DNA of 64,000 nucleotides from Rhodobacter sp. Lineage in GTDB: Bacteria > Pseudomonadota > Alphaproteobacteria > Rhodobacterales > Rhodobacteraceae. The translations under genes were made by a program, and so were the position numbers. The notes beneath the pieces are model-generated. The model saw only the letters and a list, made by a program, of their open reading frames with translations, ran no database searches and had not been told where the DNA came from. Shown here piece after piece: positions 7,650 to 16,545 of this stretch. The stretch's first letter is position 1. The number at the start of each line of letters is the position of its first letter. The DNA lies in assembly GCA_027487575.1 (NCBI GenBank), contig JAIYDJ010000039.1:1-64000 (forward strand), in the 5' to 3' direction.

Positions 7650-9110
7650 ATGTTTTCGCGTTTCAAGAAATCTGACGGGCCGGTCAAGCCCACTGCCTTG
7701 GGTCAGGTCGGTTCGGGCAACGCAGCGGCGCGCGCGCCTGCCGCCGCGGTCAAACCCGTCGCCACGACCCGGCCCCTGCCCACCGCTGCAGCCCCTGTGC
7801 GCCCCGCCGCCGAAGTGGCTGCGATGGACAAAGAGAAAAAGCGCAAGGAACGCCTGTCCGACCTCAAGGTCGAACTGCACAAGCGTTTGCTCGACAACCT
7901 GAACCTTGCGGCGCTGGAACACGCGACCGAAGCGAACCTCAAAGTCGAAATCGCCACCATCGTGTCCGAAGGCCTGGAAGAAATGGCCGTCTCCCTGAAC
8001 AAGGAAGACCGCGGCATCCTCAATCAGGAGCTTTACGACGAGGTGATGGGCCTTGGCCCGCTGGAACCCCTGCTGAAGGACGACACGGTCAACGACATTC
8101 TGGTGAACGGCCCGAACCGCATCTTCATCGAACGCGGCGGCAAGCTGGTGCTGACCGACATCACCTTCAAGGACGAACGCCACCTCTTGCGGATCATCGA
8201 CAAGATCGTGTCCGCCGTGGGCCGCCGTGTCGATGAAAGCAACCCCTATGTCGACGCCCGCCTTGCCGACGGATCGCGCTTCAACGCGATGGTGCCGCCG
8301 GTAGCGGTGGACGGCAGCCTCGTCTCCATCCGGAAGTTCAAGAAAGACAAGCTCGCCATCGGCGATCTGGTGAAATTCGGCGCATTCACCGAGGAAATGG
8401 CCGCTTATCTGCAGGCGGCGGTGTCCTGTCGGCTGAACATCATCGTGTCGGGCGGTACGGGTTCGGGCAAGACGACGACGCTAAATGCCCTGTCCAGCTT
8501 CATCGACAACACCGAACGTGTGCTGACGATCGAGGATACCGCAGAACTTCAGTTGCAACAGGTTCATGTGGGCCGGATGGAAAGCCGCCCCGCCAACGTC
8601 GAAGGCAAGGGCGCCGTCACCCAGCGCGACTGTCTGCGCAACGCGCTGCGGATGCGCCCCGACCGGATCATCGTGGGCGAAACCCGTGGCGAGGAAGTCA
8701 TCGACATGCTGCAGGCGATGAACACCGGCCACGACGGATCAATGACCACGATTCACGCGAACTCTGCCCGCGACGGAATCAGCCGCCTTGAAAACATGGT
8801 CGCGATGGCCGGAATCGAGATGCCGCTGAAGGCCGTGCGCGCGCAGATCGCAAGCGCCGTCAACCTGATCGTGCAGGCAAGCCGCCTGCAGGACGGATCG
8901 CGCCGCATGGTCTCGGTCACCGAAATCACCGGGATGGAGGGCGAGGTGATCTCGATGCAGGAGGTGTTCCGCTATGAACGTCTGGGCGTCGAACCCAATG
9001 GCAAGATCATCGGCCGGTTCAATGCCACGGGCGTGCGCAGCCACTATTCCGAACGCTTCCGCCAGTGGGGCTACGATCTGCCCGCCTCGATCTATGAACC
9101 CATCATCTGA
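7650..9110 (+). CDS. cpaF: Tad pilus assembly ATPase CpaF/TadA
   Basis: This 486-residue secretion ATPase of the GspE/VirB11 superfamily powers Flp pilus extension, and probably retraction. A low-complexity Ala/Pro N-terminus (15-55) precedes the conserved N-domain ([24 protein letters not shown]-like). Walker A is [11 protein letters not shown] at about 267-277; the Asp box, Walker B and [17 protein letters not shown] follow in normal order. It lies 21 bp after cpaE and 9 bp before tadB. Length is typical; all hydrolysis motifs appear intact. Confidence 0.96.
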   Translation: MFSRFKKSDGPVKPTALGQVGSGNAAARAPAAAVKPVATTRPLPTAAAPVRPAAEVAAMDKEKKRKERLSDLKVELHKRLLDNLNLAALEHATEANLKVEIATIVSEGLEEMAVSLNKEDRGILNQELYDEVMGLGPLEPLLKDDTVNDILVNGPNRIFIERGGKLVLTDITFKDERHLLRIIDKIVSAVGRRVDESNPYVDARLADGSRFNAMVPPVAVDGSLVSIRKFKKDKLAIGDLVKFGAFTEEMAAYLQAAVSCRLNIIVSGGTGSGKTTTLNALSSFIDNTERVLTIEDTAELQLQQVHVGRMESRPANVEGKGAVTQRDCLRNALRMRPDRIIVGETRGEEVIDMLQAMNTGHDGSMTTIHANSARDGISRLENMVAMAGIEMPLKAVRAQIASAVNLIVQASRLQDGSRRMVSVTEITGMEGEVISMQEVFRYERLGVEPNGKIIGRFNATGVRSHYSERFRQWGYDLPASIYEPII

Positions 9111-9119
9111 GGACATGAC

Positions 9120-10088
9120 ATGCAGATTTCAGCCGCGCCGCTGATCTACATCCTGATCTTTGTCGCCGTCGTCCTGCTGGTCGAAGGCCTGTATCTGACG
9201 GTGTTCGGAAAATCCATCAGTCTGAACAACCGGATGAGCCGCAGGCTGGCCCTGCTGGAAAAGAACCAGAACCGCGAACAGGTGCTGGCGCAACTGCGCA
9301 AGGAGATGTCGCAGCACCTGAATTCGCGCGGTATCCCGATCTATTCGATTCTGGCGACCAAGGCGCAGAAGGCCAACATCGCCTTCACTCCGAAACAGTT
9401 GATCGGAATCATGGCGGGGCTCGCGGTGTTTTCCTACATCGGCCTGACCATCGGCACCGAAGCGGCCCTGCCGATCCGTATCCTTGTCGCGATCTGCATG
9501 GGCATCGGCGGCGTCTATACCTGGGTCAACAACAAGGCCAAGAAACGCATGGCCCTGCTGGAAGAACAGCTTCCCGATGCGGTCGAACTGATGGTGCGGT
9601 CGCTGCGTGTCGGGCATCCGTTCTCGAATGCGATCGGCGTCGTGTCGAAAGAGGTGGCCGATCCGCTCGGCACCGAGTTCGGCGTGATCGCCGACGAGGC
9701 CGCCTATGGCCGCGACATCGCCGAAAGCCTGAAGGCCTTTGCCGAGCGGATGGACAGTCAGGATCTGCGCTTCCTTGCCGTCGCCGTGACGATCCAGCAG
9801 CAGTCAGGCGGCAACCTTGCCGAGATTCTCGACGGTTTGGCCAAGGTGATCCGCGCACGATTCAAGCTGTTTCGCCGCGTCAAGGCGATCACCGCAGAGG
9901 CCAAATGGTCGGGGATGTTCCTGTCGGCCTTCCCGATCGGCGCCCTGATCATGATCAACGTGATCCAGCCGAACTACTATGACGATGTCTACGATACACC
10001 CGAATTCATCCCGGCGGCGCTCGCGGTGGCAGTGTTTCTGGTGGTCAACGTCATCTTCATGAAGATCATGGTCAATATCAAGGTTTAA
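9120..10088 (+). CDS. tadB: Tad inner-membrane platform protein TadB
   Basis: A 322-residue T2SSF-family polytopic protein. It has an N-terminal membrane helix (ISAAPLIYILIFVAVVLLV), two helices at about 95-140, and C-terminal helices (MFLSAFPIGALIMINVIQP and AALAVAVFLVVNVIFM). The cytoplasmic T2SF core reads LPDAVELMVRSLRVGHPFSNAI and QSGGNLAEILDGLAKVIRAR, the hallmark of the platform proteins that contact the CpaF ATPase. It is followed almost directly by its paralogue TadC, with which it presumably forms the platform. Confidence 0.94.
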   Translation: MQISAAPLIYILIFVAVVLLVEGLYLTVFGKSISLNNRMSRRLALLEKNQNREQVLAQLRKEMSQHLNSRGIPIYSILATKAQKANIAFTPKQLIGIMAGLAVFSYIGLTIGTEAALPIRILVAICMGIGGVYTWVNNKAKKRMALLEEQLPDAVELMVRSLRVGHPFSNAIGVVSKEVADPLGTEFGVIADEAAYGRDIAESLKAFAERMDSQDLRFLAVAVTIQQQSGGNLAEILDGLAKVIRARFKLFRRVKAITAEAKWSGMFLSAFPIGALIMINVIQPNYYDDVYDTPEFIPAALAVAVFLVVNVIFMKIMVNIKV

Positions 10089-10094
10089 CGCGTG

Positions 10095-11084
10095 ATGGAA
10101 TTCCTGTCTGAAATCAACACGATGCTGACCGATACGCTGGGCCCTCTGGGCCCGCTGCTGGTGCTGGGGGGCCTGGGTCTGCTGCTGACCCTGATCGCGC
10201 TGCCGACCATGCTGAAAAAACAGCCCGACGCCTTTGGCAAGCTGAAGGCGCAGCGCAGTTCGGCCGTGGCCGCAGCCGCGGCCCGCCCGGGCCAGGACCT
10301 GCGTCGCGGCGAAAAGGTCGACAAGCTTGAAAAGTTCTCGGCCTTCCTCGAACCGCAGGATGTCGAGACGATGACTGCCGCGCGGCTGAAAATGCTGCGT
10401 GCGGGGTATCGCGCCAAGAATTCGGTGCGGATGTTCCATTTTGCCCAGTTGGTTCTGGGTCTGGGCTTTCTGGGATGCGGGGTGATCTACGCGCTGGTGA
10501 TTTCGGCTCAACAAGAGGTCGGCACGCAGTTCATGATCTTTTCGACCATCGGGCCGGGTGCGGCCGGGTACTATCTGCCGCAATACTGGGTCACCCGCCG
10601 CGCGGAAACCCGCAAGCAGGAAATCATCTCGGGCTTTCCCGATGCCCTGGACATGATGCTGGTCTGCGTCGAGGCCGGACAATCGCTGGATCAGTCGATC
10701 AACCGCGTGGCCCGCGAAAGCCGCGCCGGCTATCCGGCGCTTGCCGACGAGTTCGACCTTGTCGCGCATGAGGTGAAGGCTGGCAAGGAACGGGTAATGG
10801 TGCTGAAAGACATGTCCGAACGCGTCGGCATTCCCGATGTGTCGTCCTTTGTGACGACTCTGGTGCAGTCGGCCACGTTCGGCACCTCGATCGCCGAGGC
10901 CCTGCGCGTCTATTCGGCCGAAATGCGCGATAAACGCGTGATGCGCGCCGAAGAGAAGGCAAACACCTTGCCGACCAAGCTGACGCTGGGCACAATGATG
11001 TTCACGGTGCCGCCGTTGATGATCATTCTGATCGGGCCGTCGGTGCACGGGATTTCGACGATGCTGGGTGGTGGCGGGGGCTGA
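10095..11084 (+). CDS. tadC: Tad inner-membrane platform protein TadC
   Basis: The second T2SSF platform protein (329 aa from ATG 10095; a GTG immediately upstream at 10092 is an alternative). N-terminal helix at about 15-35, then helices around 120-165, and a final helix near the C-terminus (MMFTVPPLMIILIGPSV). The core motif FPDALDMMLVCVEAGQSLDQSINRVARE corresponds to the TadB segment and is characteristic of TadC. The gene ends in a Gly-rich tail (MLGGGGG) six bases before the next start, so tadB, tadC and the TPR lipoprotein genes appear to be one transcript. Confidence 0.94.
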   Translation: MEFLSEINTMLTDTLGPLGPLLVLGGLGLLLTLIALPTMLKKQPDAFGKLKAQRSSAVAAAAARPGQDLRRGEKVDKLEKFSAFLEPQDVETMTAARLKMLRAGYRAKNSVRMFHFAQLVLGLGFLGCGVIYALVISAQQEVGTQFMIFSTIGPGAAGYYLPQYWVTRRAETRKQEIISGFPDALDMMLVCVEAGQSLDQSINRVARESRAGYPALADEFDLVAHEVKAGKERVMVLKDMSERVGIPDVSSFVTTLVQSATFGTSIAEALRVYSAEMRDKRVMRAEEKANTLPTKLTLGTMMFTVPPLMIILIGPSVHGISTMLGGGGG

Positions 11085-11090
11085 CCCTTT

Positions 11091-11651
11091 GTGAAGAGAA
11101 CGGCCATTGCCGCACTGTGTTTTCTGGCTGCCTGTGGCAACACTGGCGGCCTTGGCCCGTCCGAGGCCTCCCGCAACGTGCCACCCGGTGCGGACCGGCG
11201 GGGCGAGGGGGTGGACGGGTTGCTGGTCGGCCACCGCCTTCTCGAGGCGAACGAACCCGATCTGGCGCTGAAGGCCTATCTGCGCGCCGCGTCTGAACAG
11301 GGCATCAATGCCGATGTGCTGTCGGCGCTGGGGTCTGCCAATCTGGCGCTGGGGCGGTTGGGCCAGTCGGAACAACTGCTGCGCCGCGCGTTGGAACTGG
11401 ACCCGGTCTTTGTGCCTGCGCTGAACAATCTGGGCGTGGTGCTGATGGAACGCGGCAAGGCGGGCGAGGCGCGGGTGGTGTTCCAGCAGGCATTTGCACT
11501 GGACAGTGGCCAATCGGACTCGATCCGGCAAAATCTGCAGTCCGCAATAGAAAAGACCGAGGTTTCTGTTTATGATCCAACCGTGGAAGAGCCGAAATTT
11601 TCGCTCGTCAGGCGGGGTCAGGGCAGCTACGTCCTGTTGTCGCAGCTTTAA
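11091..11651 (+). CDS. tadD: TPR lipoprotein of the Tad locus, first copy (TadD-like)
   Basis: The 186-residue protein starts with GTG 11091 just after tadC. It has a lipoprotein signal (ALCFLAACG, Cys at about residue 15) and then tetratricopeptide repeats, with clear helices in SALGSANLALGRLGQSEQLLRRALELDPVF and ALNNLGVVLMERGKAGEARVVFQQAFALD. TadD proteins are outer-membrane TPR pilotins or scaffolds required for pilus biogenesis. The C-terminus (SLVRRGQGSYVLLSQL) is unusual in being hydrophobic and non-TPR. It is followed by a second, longer TPR lipoprotein, so the TadD function may be divided. Confidence 0.87.
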   Translation: MKRTAIAALCFLAACGNTGGLGPSEASRNVPPGADRRGEGVDGLLVGHRLLEANEPDLALKAYLRAASEQGINADVLSALGSANLALGRLGQSEQLLRRALELDPVFVPALNNLGVVLMERGKAGEARVVFQQAFALDSGQSDSIRQNLQSAIEKTEVSVYDPTVEEPKFSLVRRGQGSYVLLSQL

Positions 11652-11694
11652 GTTGACGGGCCGTTTCAAGACCGAGCAGTAAAAAGGACGCAAA

Positions 11695-12540
11695 ATGCGC
11701 CACCCTGTCGTTGTTGCCCTGTGCCTGGCCGGCACGGTGGCCTTGGCCGCGTGCCAGAAACAGACCGATGCCGATGTGGCCCGCGCCATCGAATCCGTCA
11801 ACGTGATCGACGAAAGCAATCTGAACGACATCATGCTGACGGTGGGCGACCCGGACGAGGCGGTGGCCTATTTCAAGAAATCCTCTGACCAGAACCCGGA
11901 CCGGATCGACCTGAAGCGGGGTCTGGCGAAATCGCTGATCCGTGCCAACAGGCCGACCGAGGCGATCGGCATCTGGGCGGCGATCGTCGCCTCGCCCGAA
12001 GGCACGAACGACGACCGGGTCGACCTGGCCGATGCGCTGATCCGCACCAATGACTGGAGCCGCGCCGAAGAGACGCTGAACACGATCCCCCCCACGCATG
12101 AAACCTTTGCGCGTTACCGGCTGGAGGCGATGGTCGCCGACAGCAAGAAGGATTGGAAGAAGGCCGACAGTTTCTATGAAATCGCGGCAGGACTGACCAC
12201 GAAACCGGCCGGAGTTCTGAACAACTGGGGCTTTTCGAAGCTGACGCGCGGCGATGCGCCCGGCGCGGAAAAGCTGTTCATCGAGGCGATCACCTATGAC
12301 CCTGCCCTGTTCACCGCCAAGAACAACCTGATTTTGGCCCGGTCGGCGCAACGCAAGTATGACATGCCGGTCGTATCGATGAGCCAGACCGAACGCGCCG
12401 AACTGATGTACACGCTGGCGCTGGCGGCGGTCAAACAGGGCGACACGAATGTTGGCAAGGGGTTGCTTCAGCAGGCCATCGAAACCCATCCGCAGTTCTT
12501 CGAGGCCGCAACCCGGTCTTTGGCCGCATTGGAAGGCTGA
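11695..12540 (+). CDS. TPR lipoprotein of the Tad locus, second copy
   Basis: This 281-residue TPR protein has a lipoprotein signal ending VALAACQ (Cys at about residue 20). Repeats cover nearly all of the mature chain: AVAYFKKSSDQNPDRIDLKRG, the RANRPTEAIGIWAAIV helix pair, DWSRAEETLNTIPP, DWKKADSFYEIAAG, GDAPGAEKLFIEAITYDPALF and GDTNVGKGLLQQAIETHP. It belongs to the same functional class as TadD. It ends one base before the prepilin peptidase ATG, indicating tight coupling. Which of the two TPR proteins is the true TadD equivalent cannot be decided from sequence alone. Confidence 0.87.
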   Translation: MRHPVVVALCLAGTVALAACQKQTDADVARAIESVNVIDESNLNDIMLTVGDPDEAVAYFKKSSDQNPDRIDLKRGLAKSLIRANRPTEAIGIWAAIVASPEGTNDDRVDLADALIRTNDWSRAEETLNTIPPTHETFARYRLEAMVADSKKDWKKADSFYEIAAGLTTKPAGVLNNWGFSKLTRGDAPGAEKLFIEAITYDPALFTAKNNLILARSAQRKYDMPVVSMSQTERAELMYTLALAAVKQGDTNVGKGLLQQAIETHPQFFEAATRSLAALEG

Positions 12541-12541
12541 C

Positions 12542-13036
12542 ATGGCGAGCATGGCCTTCCTGCCCTTCGTCCTTGCCATCGGCATCTGGGTGTCGTGGAG
12601 CGACATGAAATTCATGAAGATTCCCAACAAGGCCGTCATGGCGCTGGCCGCGGTCTGGCTGGTCGTCGGGCTTGTGCTGGTGATCTTTCAGCAACTTCCG
12701 CTGCAAACCTGGCTCTGGGGTTGGGTGCTGGGCGCGGGCGTGCTGGTGATCACCTTCCTTGCCACCGTGGCGGGCCTGATCGGTGCGGGCGATGCCAAGT
12801 TCGCCGCCGCCATGGCCCCGTTCTTCATTTCGGCGGACATTCGCTTTGTCTGCGCCTTGTTCGCCGCCTGCCTGCTGGGGGCTTTCGTCGGCCATCGCGG
12901 GATGCGTTTGGTCACGCCGTTCCGCAGGGCGACGGCGGACTGGGCGAGTTGGACCAACAAGGATTTCCCGATGGGCCTCGCGCTGTCGGGCACGCTGATC
13001 CTTTATCTTCTGGCCACGATGCTGCTGCAATTCTGA
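12542..13036 (+). CDS. cpaA: Prepilin peptidase CpaA/TadV
   Basis: The 164-residue polytopic aspartic protease (peptidase A24) processes Flp pilins. The two catalytic aspartates are visible: Asp21 in WSDMKFMKIPN after the first helix and the Asp of GAGDAKF (about residue 83), the GxGD motif. About five membrane helices are predicted. ATG 12542 is chosen because it gives the catalytic first loop at the usual distance and abuts the upstream stop; longer open frames upstream belong to the TPR gene. No N-methyltransferase domain is present, which is normal for TadV-type enzymes. Confidence 0.93.
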   Translation: MASMAFLPFVLAIGIWVSWSDMKFMKIPNKAVMALAAVWLVVGLVLVIFQQLPLQTWLWGWVLGAGVLVITFLATVAGLIGAGDAKFAAAMAPFFISADIRFVCALFAACLLGAFVGHRGMRLVTPFRRATADWASWTNKDFPMGLALSGTLILYLLATMLLQF

Positions 13037-13096
13037 CCGGTTTCATCGAATATTGACGTCCCTGCGCGCAGACTGCCTCAACAGAAAGGTGCTGCA

Positions 13097-14410
13097 ATGA
13101 ACATACAGACGACCCCGGCCGTTCAGGCACCGCCCCCCGCCCGCAATCTTGCGGAAACCGGTCTCACCAGCGTCATGATGCGCGACATCCTGCTGAAGAC
13201 GATGTTCCGGATGAACATCGATCTGGTCAGCGACATCTCGCGGGTGATCTGCCTGCCCGTCCCGGTGACGCAGGAACTGGTCGATCTTGCCCGCAGTCAG
13301 AAACTGCTGGAGGCGATGGGCACCCTGCACGCCACCTCCGGCACCGAAATGGGCTATCAACTGACCGATGGCGGGAAAAGCCGCGCTCTGGATGCGCTCA
13401 GCCAGTCGGAATACTATGGGGCGATGCCGGTTCCGCTGGCGTCTTATGCCGAACAGATGAAACGCCAGTCGGTGCGCAACATCCGCCTGACGCGCCCCGA
13501 GCTGATGCAGGGCATGGGCCATCTGATCCTCCCGCCCGACCTGATCGACAACCTTGGGCCCGCCGTGACTTCGGGAAGGTCGATCCTGATGTACGGCCCG
13601 CCCGGAAACGGAAAGTCGAGCATTTCCAACGGCATCCGCGCCGCCTTGGGTGACAAGATCTATGTCCCCCGCGCCATCGAGTATTCGGGGCAGGTTATCA
13701 CCGTCTACGACCCCATCGTGCACTCCAAAGCCGAAGAGAACGTCGACGACCCGACGCAACTGCGCCGCACCTCAAACCGGTTCGACAACCGCTATGTCTA
13801 CTGTGAACGGCCCAGCGTCATCACAGGCGGTGAACTGACGCTCGACATGCTCGACCTGAAATACAACCCCACCGCGCGCACCTATCAGGCCCCGCTGCAG
13901 TTGAAGTCGAGCGGGGGCATCTTCATCGTCGACGACCTTGGCCGGCAGTCCGAACCGCCGCAGAAACTGGTCAACCGCTGGATCGTGCCGCTGGAGGAAG
14001 CCAAGGACATTCTGGCCCTGCAATCGGGCGAAAAGTTCACCGTGCCCTTCGACACACTGGTGATCTTTTCGACCAACTTCCATCCGAACGAGATTTTCGA
14101 CGGCGCGGCGTTGCGGCGGATCTTCTTCAAGATCAAGATCGACGGACCCAATCAGGAAAACTTCCTGAAAATCTTCGCGATGGTGGCCCGGAAAAAGAAG
14201 ATGCCGCTGGACGAGGCGGCTCTAGTGCATCTTCTGAAGGTCAAGTACCCGACCATCAACAACAATTACGCGAACTACCAGCCGGTGTTCCTGATCGACC
14301 AGATGATTTCCATCTGCAACTTCGAAGGTATTCCCTATCAGATGACCCCCGATCTGATCGACCGCGCCTGGGGCAACATGTTCGTGCGCGACGAAAAGAT
14401 CGCGAAGTAG
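13097..14410 (+). CDS. AAA+ ATPase at the 3' end of the Tad locus
   Basis: The 437-residue protein has a Pro-rich N-tip, an uncharacterised helical N-domain (about 18-150) and one AAA+ module. Walker A is GPPGNGKS at 167-174, Walker B GIFIVDD at 274-280, sensor 1 IFSTN at 323-327, and Arg340-Arg341 is positioned like an arginine finger. No membrane segment or signal is visible, so it should be cytoplasmic. It is 60 bp downstream of the prepilin peptidase with an AGAAAGG ribosome-binding site. It is not one of the named Tad components; location suggests a role in regulating or remodelling the pilus machine, but this is inference. Confidence 0.85.
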   Translation: MNIQTTPAVQAPPPARNLAETGLTSVMMRDILLKTMFRMNIDLVSDISRVICLPVPVTQELVDLARSQKLLEAMGTLHATSGTEMGYQLTDGGKSRALDALSQSEYYGAMPVPLASYAEQMKRQSVRNIRLTRPELMQGMGHLILPPDLIDNLGPAVTSGRSILMYGPPGNGKSSISNGIRAALGDKIYVPRAIEYSGQVITVYDPIVHSKAEENVDDPTQLRRTSNRFDNRYVYCERPSVITGGELTLDMLDLKYNPTARTYQAPLQLKSSGGIFIVDDLGRQSEPPQKLVNRWIVPLEEAKDILALQSGEKFTVPFDTLVIFSTNFHPNEIFDGAALRRIFFKIKIDGPNQENFLKIFAMVARKKKMPLDEAALVHLLKVKYPTINNNYANYQPVFLIDQMISICNFEGIPYQMTPDLIDRAWGNMFVRDEKIAK

Positions 14411-14417
14411 GCGGCAA

Positions 14418-14452
14418 GCCCCCACCCCCTCCCCACCAGGGGGGTGGGGGGC
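14418..14452. terminator. GC-rich hairpin between convergent genes
   Basis: GCCCCCACCCCCT at the left and AGGGGGGTGGGGGGC at the right form a long imperfect GC stem around a short CCCCACC loop. It lies between the plus-strand AAA+ gene and the minus-strand folate gene, where a bidirectional terminator is expected. No T-tract follows on either strand, so termination efficiency is uncertain. Confidence 0.5.
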
Positions 14453-14486
14453 GCCTTCCGTACAAGAAGGCTGCGGCTCCCGGAGG

Positions 14487-15062
14487 TCAGAAACGGATGA
14501 AATCCCGCACGCCGGTTTCCGTCACCACCATGTCAAGCCGCTGATCCGTGTCGTCGATCGGCACCAGCGTCACTTCCTGCGCCGCGAAGGCAAACCCGAT
14601 GGCCAGCCTTGGCCCCTTGGCGCGCAGCATCTGCAACGTCCGGTCATAGAACCCGCCCCCATAGCCCAGCCGGTAGCTGCGCGCGTCAAATGCCAGCAGC
14701 GGCACGATCAGCACCTCCGGCTCGATCCATGCGCCTTCGGCTGGAATCAGCGCTCCGAACTCGCCCGCCACCATCGCACACCCCGGCGTCCATTCCCGAA
14801 ACCGCAGCGCCTGACCCTTGCCGATGATCACCGGCACCGCCACCGGGCCGTCATGTGCAGCCATCGCGGGCAGCGGGTCGATCTCTGTCCGCATCGGCAT
14901 ATACCCGGCCAGCGCCCGCCCCCGATGCCCTGCCAGCACATCGGCCAAAAGGCCTGCCGCCTGCCCCTGCCCCGCCGCGAAGGCCGCCTTGCGCACTGCG
15001 AACGCCACCTTGCGGGCCTCGGCCTTGATTTCGGACAGGCTTTGCAATGGCGCGCCGCTCAT
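14487..15062 (-). CDS. 5-formyltetrahydrofolate cyclo-ligase
   Basis: The 191-residue enzyme converts 5-formyl-THF to 5,10-methenyl-THF with ATP. The start at 15062 is fixed by the ATGA overlap with mgtE and gives the typical length; a larger open frame upstream is antisense or shadow sequence within mgtE. Family motifs are present: YMPMRTEIDPLP near residue 55, GYGGGFYDRTL (the nucleotide/folate loop) around 142, and the C-terminal D-x-R-LDMVVTETG ending. Acts in the cytoplasm in one-carbon metabolism. The coupling to a magnesium transporter is shared transcription only; the enzyme does need Mg-ATP. Confidence 0.93.
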   Translation of the reverse strand: MSGAPLQSLSEIKAEARKVAFAVRKAAFAAGQGQAAGLLADVLAGHRGRALAGYMPMRTEIDPLPAMAAHDGPVAVPVIIGKGQALRFREWTPGCAMVAGEFGALIPAEGAWIEPEVLIVPLLAFDARSYRLGYGGGFYDRTLQMLRAKGPRLAIGFAFAAQEVTLVPIDDTDQRLDMVVTETGVRDFIRF

Positions 15063-16429
15063 ATCAGCACCAGCGTCGCAAGGCCCAGAAAGGCGAAGAA
15101 GCCCATCACGTCGGTCAGCGTGGTCACAAAGGTCCCCGAGGCCAGCGCCGGGTCCAGACCGACCCGGCTCATCGTCAGCGGCACCAGCACACCCCCCAAC
15201 GCCGCCACCACCTGATTGACGATCATCGCCATCCCCAGCACCGCCCCCAGTTTCCAGTCCCCGAACACCACGAACCCCGCCACCCCCAGAATCACCGCCA
15301 GCCCGATCCCGTTCAGCAGCCCCGCCCCGAGTTCGCGCAACACCACCCGCCGCGCGTTGGCCGAGGTCAGGCTGCGCGTCGCCAACGCCCGCACCGCCAC
15401 GGCCAGCGACTGCGTCCCCGCGATCCCGCCGGTCGACGCGACAATCGGCATCAGGGCGGCCAGCGCCACCAGCGTCAAAATCGTGCCTTCGAACGCGGTG
15501 ATCACAAGCGCCGAAAGCGAGGCCGTGAAAAGGTTCACCACCAGCCAAGGCAAGCGCAGCCTTGCCGTTTCGAATGGCCCGTCCGACAGGCTGCTGTCGT
15601 CACCCACCCCGGCCAGGCGCAGCATGTCCTCCTCGTGCTCTTCATCCAGAACGTTCATCGCATCGTCGATGGTGATCACCCCCACCAGCCGCCCCGCCGC
15701 ATCGACCACCGGGGCCGAGATCAGGTGGTACTGGTTGAATTGATAGGCCACGTCGGCCTCGGGCTCCACCGCGTCGATCACGCGGAAACTGTCTTCGACA
15801 ATCGCGTCCAGCCGAACGCCGCGCGCCGAGGACAAGATCCGCCCCAGCGTCACATAGCCTACGGGCTTGATCCGGGGGTCCACCAGAATCACGTGGTAGA
15901 ATTGATCAGGCAGGCTTTCGGCAGCGCGCAGATAGTCGATGGCCTCGCCCACCGTCCAGTGCGAGGGGGCCACCACCACCTCGCGCTGCATCAGACGCCC
16001 TGCCGATCCTTCGGTAAAGGCCAATGCCGCCTCGACCGCCACCCGATCCGCGACGTCCAGACCGTCCAGGATGACGCCCTGTTTGGGTCCATCCAGATCT
16101 TCAAGGATGTCGACGATATCGTCGCTGTCCAGCTCGCGCATCGCGTCGCGCACCACCGATGCAGGCAGCGCCTCTATCACCTCTTCGCGGATCGCATCGT
16201 CGATTTCCGACAGCACCTCGCCGTCGATCCCCACCGACCACAGCGCCAGCAGCGCCCGGCGATCCGCCCCGCCGATCTGTTCCAGCAGGTCGGCAATGTC
16301 GGCGGCGTGCAGGGGTTCCATCAGCGTGGCGATCCGCGCCACGTCGCCCGCATCCACGGCGTCCACAATCGCCGCCACCCGCCGGACGTCCAGCCCGTCC
16401 TCGTCCAATATGGTCAGATCCTGCGGCAT
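15059..16429 (-). CDS. mgtE: Magnesium transporter MgtE
   Basis: The 456-residue protein has the full MgtE plan: an N-terminal superhelical domain (about 15-135, with HAADIADLLEQIGGADRRALL), two CBS domains (about 140-265, VAPSHWTVGEAIDYLR and SAPVVDAAGRLVGVITIDDAM), a connecting helix, and five membrane helices carrying the conserved STGGIAGTQSLAVAVRALA pore segment. Start ATG 16429 is chosen because GAGAGG precedes it by six bases; the in-frame extension to 16507 adds residues without homology. CBS domains close the channel when cytosolic Mg is sufficient. It overlaps the downstream gene by four bases. Confidence 0.95.
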   Translation of the reverse strand: MPQDLTILDEDGLDVRRVAAIVDAVDAGDVARIATLMEPLHAADIADLLEQIGGADRRALLALWSVGIDGEVLSEIDDAIREEVIEALPASVVRDAMRELDSDDIVDILEDLDGPKQGVILDGLDVADRVAVEAALAFTEGSAGRLMQREVVVAPSHWTVGEAIDYLRAAESLPDQFYHVILVDPRIKPVGYVTLGRILSSARGVRLDAIVEDSFRVIDAVEPEADVAYQFNQYHLISAPVVDAAGRLVGVITIDDAMNVLDEEHEEDMLRLAGVGDDSSLSDGPFETARLRLPWLVVNLFTASLSALVITAFEGTILTLVALAALMPIVASTGGIAGTQSLAVAVRALATRSLTSANARRVVLRELGAGLLNGIGLAVILGVAGFVVFGDWKLGAVLGMAMIVNQVVAALGGVLVPLTMSRVGLDPALASGTFVTTLTDVMGFFAFLGLATLVLI

Positions 16430-16463
16430 CGGGCACCTCTCGTTTCCCCGACCATACCCGAGG

Positions 16464-16480
16464 CTGTTTCGCTGAAACAG
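16464..16480. repeat. Inverted repeat in the mgtE/guaD divergent promoter region
   Basis: CTGTTTC and GAAACAG form perfect 7-bp arms around a GCT spacer, in the 116-bp gap between divergent mgtE and guaD. It could be an operator or a leader hairpin for mgtE. No known Mg riboswitch architecture was recognised here. Confidence 0.5.
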
Positions 16481-16545
16481 AGACGATGGCCGCATTCTCT
16501 CGGCCACGCAAACCGGCTAACCTGTGGCCAACCAAGGAGCGCATG

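Noticed and set aside
5883-8183. 766-codon minus-strand open frame
   Set aside because: Lies opposite the Tad genes cpaE and cpaF, whose domains are unmistakable; the antisense translation has no motifs and no ribosome-binding site.
9804-11834. 676-codon minus-strand open frame
   Set aside because: Antisense to tadB, tadC and the TPR genes; low-complexity His/Arg/Gln-rich translation.
16430-16545. Magnesium riboswitch upstream of mgtE
   Set aside because: Only a short simple hairpin is visible in the 116-bp gap; none of the long M-box architecture can be made out.
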